DNA of 23,445 bases from UBA1149 sp963579235. GTDB lineage: Bacteria; Desulfobacterota; Binatia; UBA1149. Of the stretch, positions 22,163 through 23,445 are shown piece by piece (the first letter of the stretch is position 1; each line of letters begins with the position of its first letter). Made by a program: the position numbers and the translations under genes. The notes beneath the pieces are model-generated. The model was not told the DNA's origin. It ran no database searches and saw only the letters and a program-made list of their open reading frames with translations. Location: assembly GCA_963579235.1 (NCBI GenBank), contig CAUZFM010000041.1, forward strand, positions 1 to 23,445. Direction: 5' to 3'.

Positions 22163-23445
22163 ATGTCGGTGAAGGCTTGCCGCAGGGCTGCTTGGGTTTT
22201 TCTTTTTGTGCTACTCCCGGGAGGGGCGCTTTTTCCTGAAATATCGCTGGCTGACCATCACAACGTGTTAGCAGCCGGTGCGTTTCAGTGTTCGGATAAT
22301 CCGTCCGTCGCCGTGGTGAACCTCCAGCTCGAGGATGCCGGCGAAAACCTCTGGACGAATTGCATCGCGCTTACCTTCCAAGACTCTACGGGTGCGACTA
22401 CCGGTGTGTTTCCGGTCACCAGCGATCCCCCTGATGGTGCTGGATTCATAGTACGCGCAGGCAGTTCGGCCTTGTCGGCACTGGCCGGAGCGCCGGTGCT
22501 CCACCTGGTTTTTGACTCCACCCTGCTGGGCTCACCGGGTGGCCAGTCTTGCTACATCGGCTCGGGGGTGGGTAGCCACCCGTCGGGCGCAGGCTGCAGG
22601 GACATCAACTTATGCCAGGCGCTCACCCAGGTGGTGTGTGGTTGCGACGGTGTCCCGGGTACGGCAGACGACGGAGTTGTTTGTGGTGGCGGTCCGGTCT
22701 GCGGTGACGGTGTTATCGAAGCCGGCGAGCAATGCGACGATGGCAACAACCTGCCAGGCGACTGTTGCTCGGCGTCCTGTAGCTTTGAAACAGGAAGCTG
22801 TGACGATGGCGTATTCTGCAACGGAACTGACAGCTGCTCGGCGGGAAGTTGTGTTGTTCACGACGGTGTGGTTTGCCCGGCCGTTGAGTGCGGGGATACC
22901 TGCAACGAGGCTTTACAGGCTTGTGCTGATCCAGCCGGTACCGCGTGCACCGACGATGGTAACTCCTGTAGTGACGATGTCTGTGACGGCGCGGGCGCCT
23001 GTTCGCACCCCTCGGTAGCCGACCAGACGCCCTGCGATGATGGCGTAGCCTGCACGACCGTGGATACCTGTGTTGCGGGCGTTTGCACGGGGGTGGGCGC
23101 ACCGAACGATGCGACCTGTGACGGCATTGACGAAGATTGCGATGGCTTTTTCGACGAGGATTTTGTTGGCGCGAGCGCGACTTGTGGCACTGGTGCTTGC
23201 ACGGCCTCCGGAGTGGAATCGTGCGTGGGGGGAGCAATAGAGATCACCTGTACCCCGGGCACGCCAGCTGCCGACGACGCCATCTGCGACGGTCTTGATG
23301 ACGATTGCGACGGGGTGGCGGACGAAGATTTCGCTGCCCAGGCCACCAGCTGCGGCGTGGGCGTGTGCGCGGCGACGGGCGTGCAGACCTGCGCAGCCGG
23401 TATACTCGGCGACACCTGCGCGCCGACGACGCCAGCTGCCGACGA
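22163..23445 (+). CDS. Secreted cysteine-rich protein with MopE-like metal-binding motifs, 3' end outside window
   Basis: An open frame from ATG 22163 (site GAGGTG, 4 nt spacing) runs to the window edge, 427 residues so far. It starts with a signal peptide (basic CRRA, hydrophobic WVFLFVLLPGGALF, cleavage likely after SLA at 30). Residues about 31-170 are a beta-rich domain with few motifs (AAGAFQCSDNPSVAVVNLQL). Then come CGDGVIEAGEQCDDGNN...CCSASC (about 179-205, Myxococcus cysteine-rich type), a CDDGVFCNGTDSCSAGSC module, and CDGIDEDCDGFFDEDF (about 317) and CDGLDDDCDGVADEDF (about 374), the MopE-type putative metal-binding repeat (PF11617 pattern), 57 residues apart with C-x4-C and CA/CV tails. 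It shares two module types with the 1361-residue protein at 13538-17623. Probably cell-surface or secreted; Ca2+ or Cu binding is a family-based guess. Confidence 0.9.
   Translation, partial: MSVKACRRAAWVFLFVLLPGGALFPEISLADHHNVLAAGAFQCSDNPSVAVVNLQLEDAGENLWTNCIALTFQDSTGATTGVFPVTSDPPDGAGFIVRAGSSALSALAGAPVLHLVFDSTLLGSPGGQSCYIGSGVGSHPSGAGCRDINLCQALTQVVCGCDGVPGTADDGVVCGGGPVCGDGVIEAGEQCDDGNNLPGDCCSASCSFETGSCDDGVFCNGTDSCSAGSCVVHDGVVCPAVECGDTCNEALQACADPAGTACTDDGNSCSDDVCDGAGACSHPSVADQTPCDDGVACTTVDTCVAGVCTGVGAPNDATCDGIDEDCDGFFDEDFVGASATCGTGACTASGVESCVGGAIEITCTPGTPAADDAICDGLDDDCDGVADEDFAAQATSCGVGVCAATGVQTCAAGILGDTCAPTTPAAD

Overview
The window is a high-GC stretch of a bacterial chromosome, probably from an uncultured deltaproteobacterial-grade lineage (Myxococcota or Binatota type). 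This placement is inference from gene content: two huge secreted proteins carry the Myxococcus-type cysteine-rich repeat (GE-x-CDDGN ... C), and they sit beside an F420-type luciferase-like oxidoreductase and a set of acyl-CoA, sulfotransferase and aldehyde dehydrogenase genes usual in lipid- or steroid-degrading bacteria. No rRNA, tRNA, CRISPR array, transposase or integrase is visible.

Left part (1-2825, minus strand): a tight three-gene operon of a membrane-anchored amidohydrolase, a hydroxylaminobenzene mutase-like membrane protein and a nitroreductase that runs off the left edge. The first two genes overlap by 4 nt and the last two are 19 nt apart. Nitroreductase plus mutase is the known two-step nitroarene to aminophenol route. 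A family III CoA-transferase (2952-4187) diverges from this operon.

Middle (4197-13336): a minus-strand operon runs nitronate monooxygenase family protein, DUF3604/PHP-like lipoprotein, acyl-CoA ligase. It diverges from a plus-strand pair, a sulfotransferase and a GSA-aminomutase-like class III aminotransferase, which overlap by GTGA. The short gap between the two operons holds a perfect palindrome matching the KstR operator consensus (TnnAACnnGTTnnA), which suggests both operons belong to a sterol/lipid-type regulon. A convergent zinc alcohol dehydrogenase follows.

Right part (13538-23445): a 1361-residue secreted protein is made of an N-terminal beta-rich domain, two different families of 8-cysteine repeats (58 and 51 residues) and an apparent seven-bladed propeller. 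After it come a lytic-transglycosylase-type lipoprotein and a convergent FKBP-type prolyl isomerase lipoprotein, then a translationally coupled aldehyde dehydrogenase and LLM oxidoreductase pair ending in an intrinsic terminator. The last gene, a second secreted cysteine-rich protein with MopE-like CDGxDxDCDG motifs, runs off the right edge and shares modules with the 1361-residue protein. Several starts were moved from the longest open frame on the basis of Shine-Dalgarno sites, signal peptides and gene overlaps; each entry says where.
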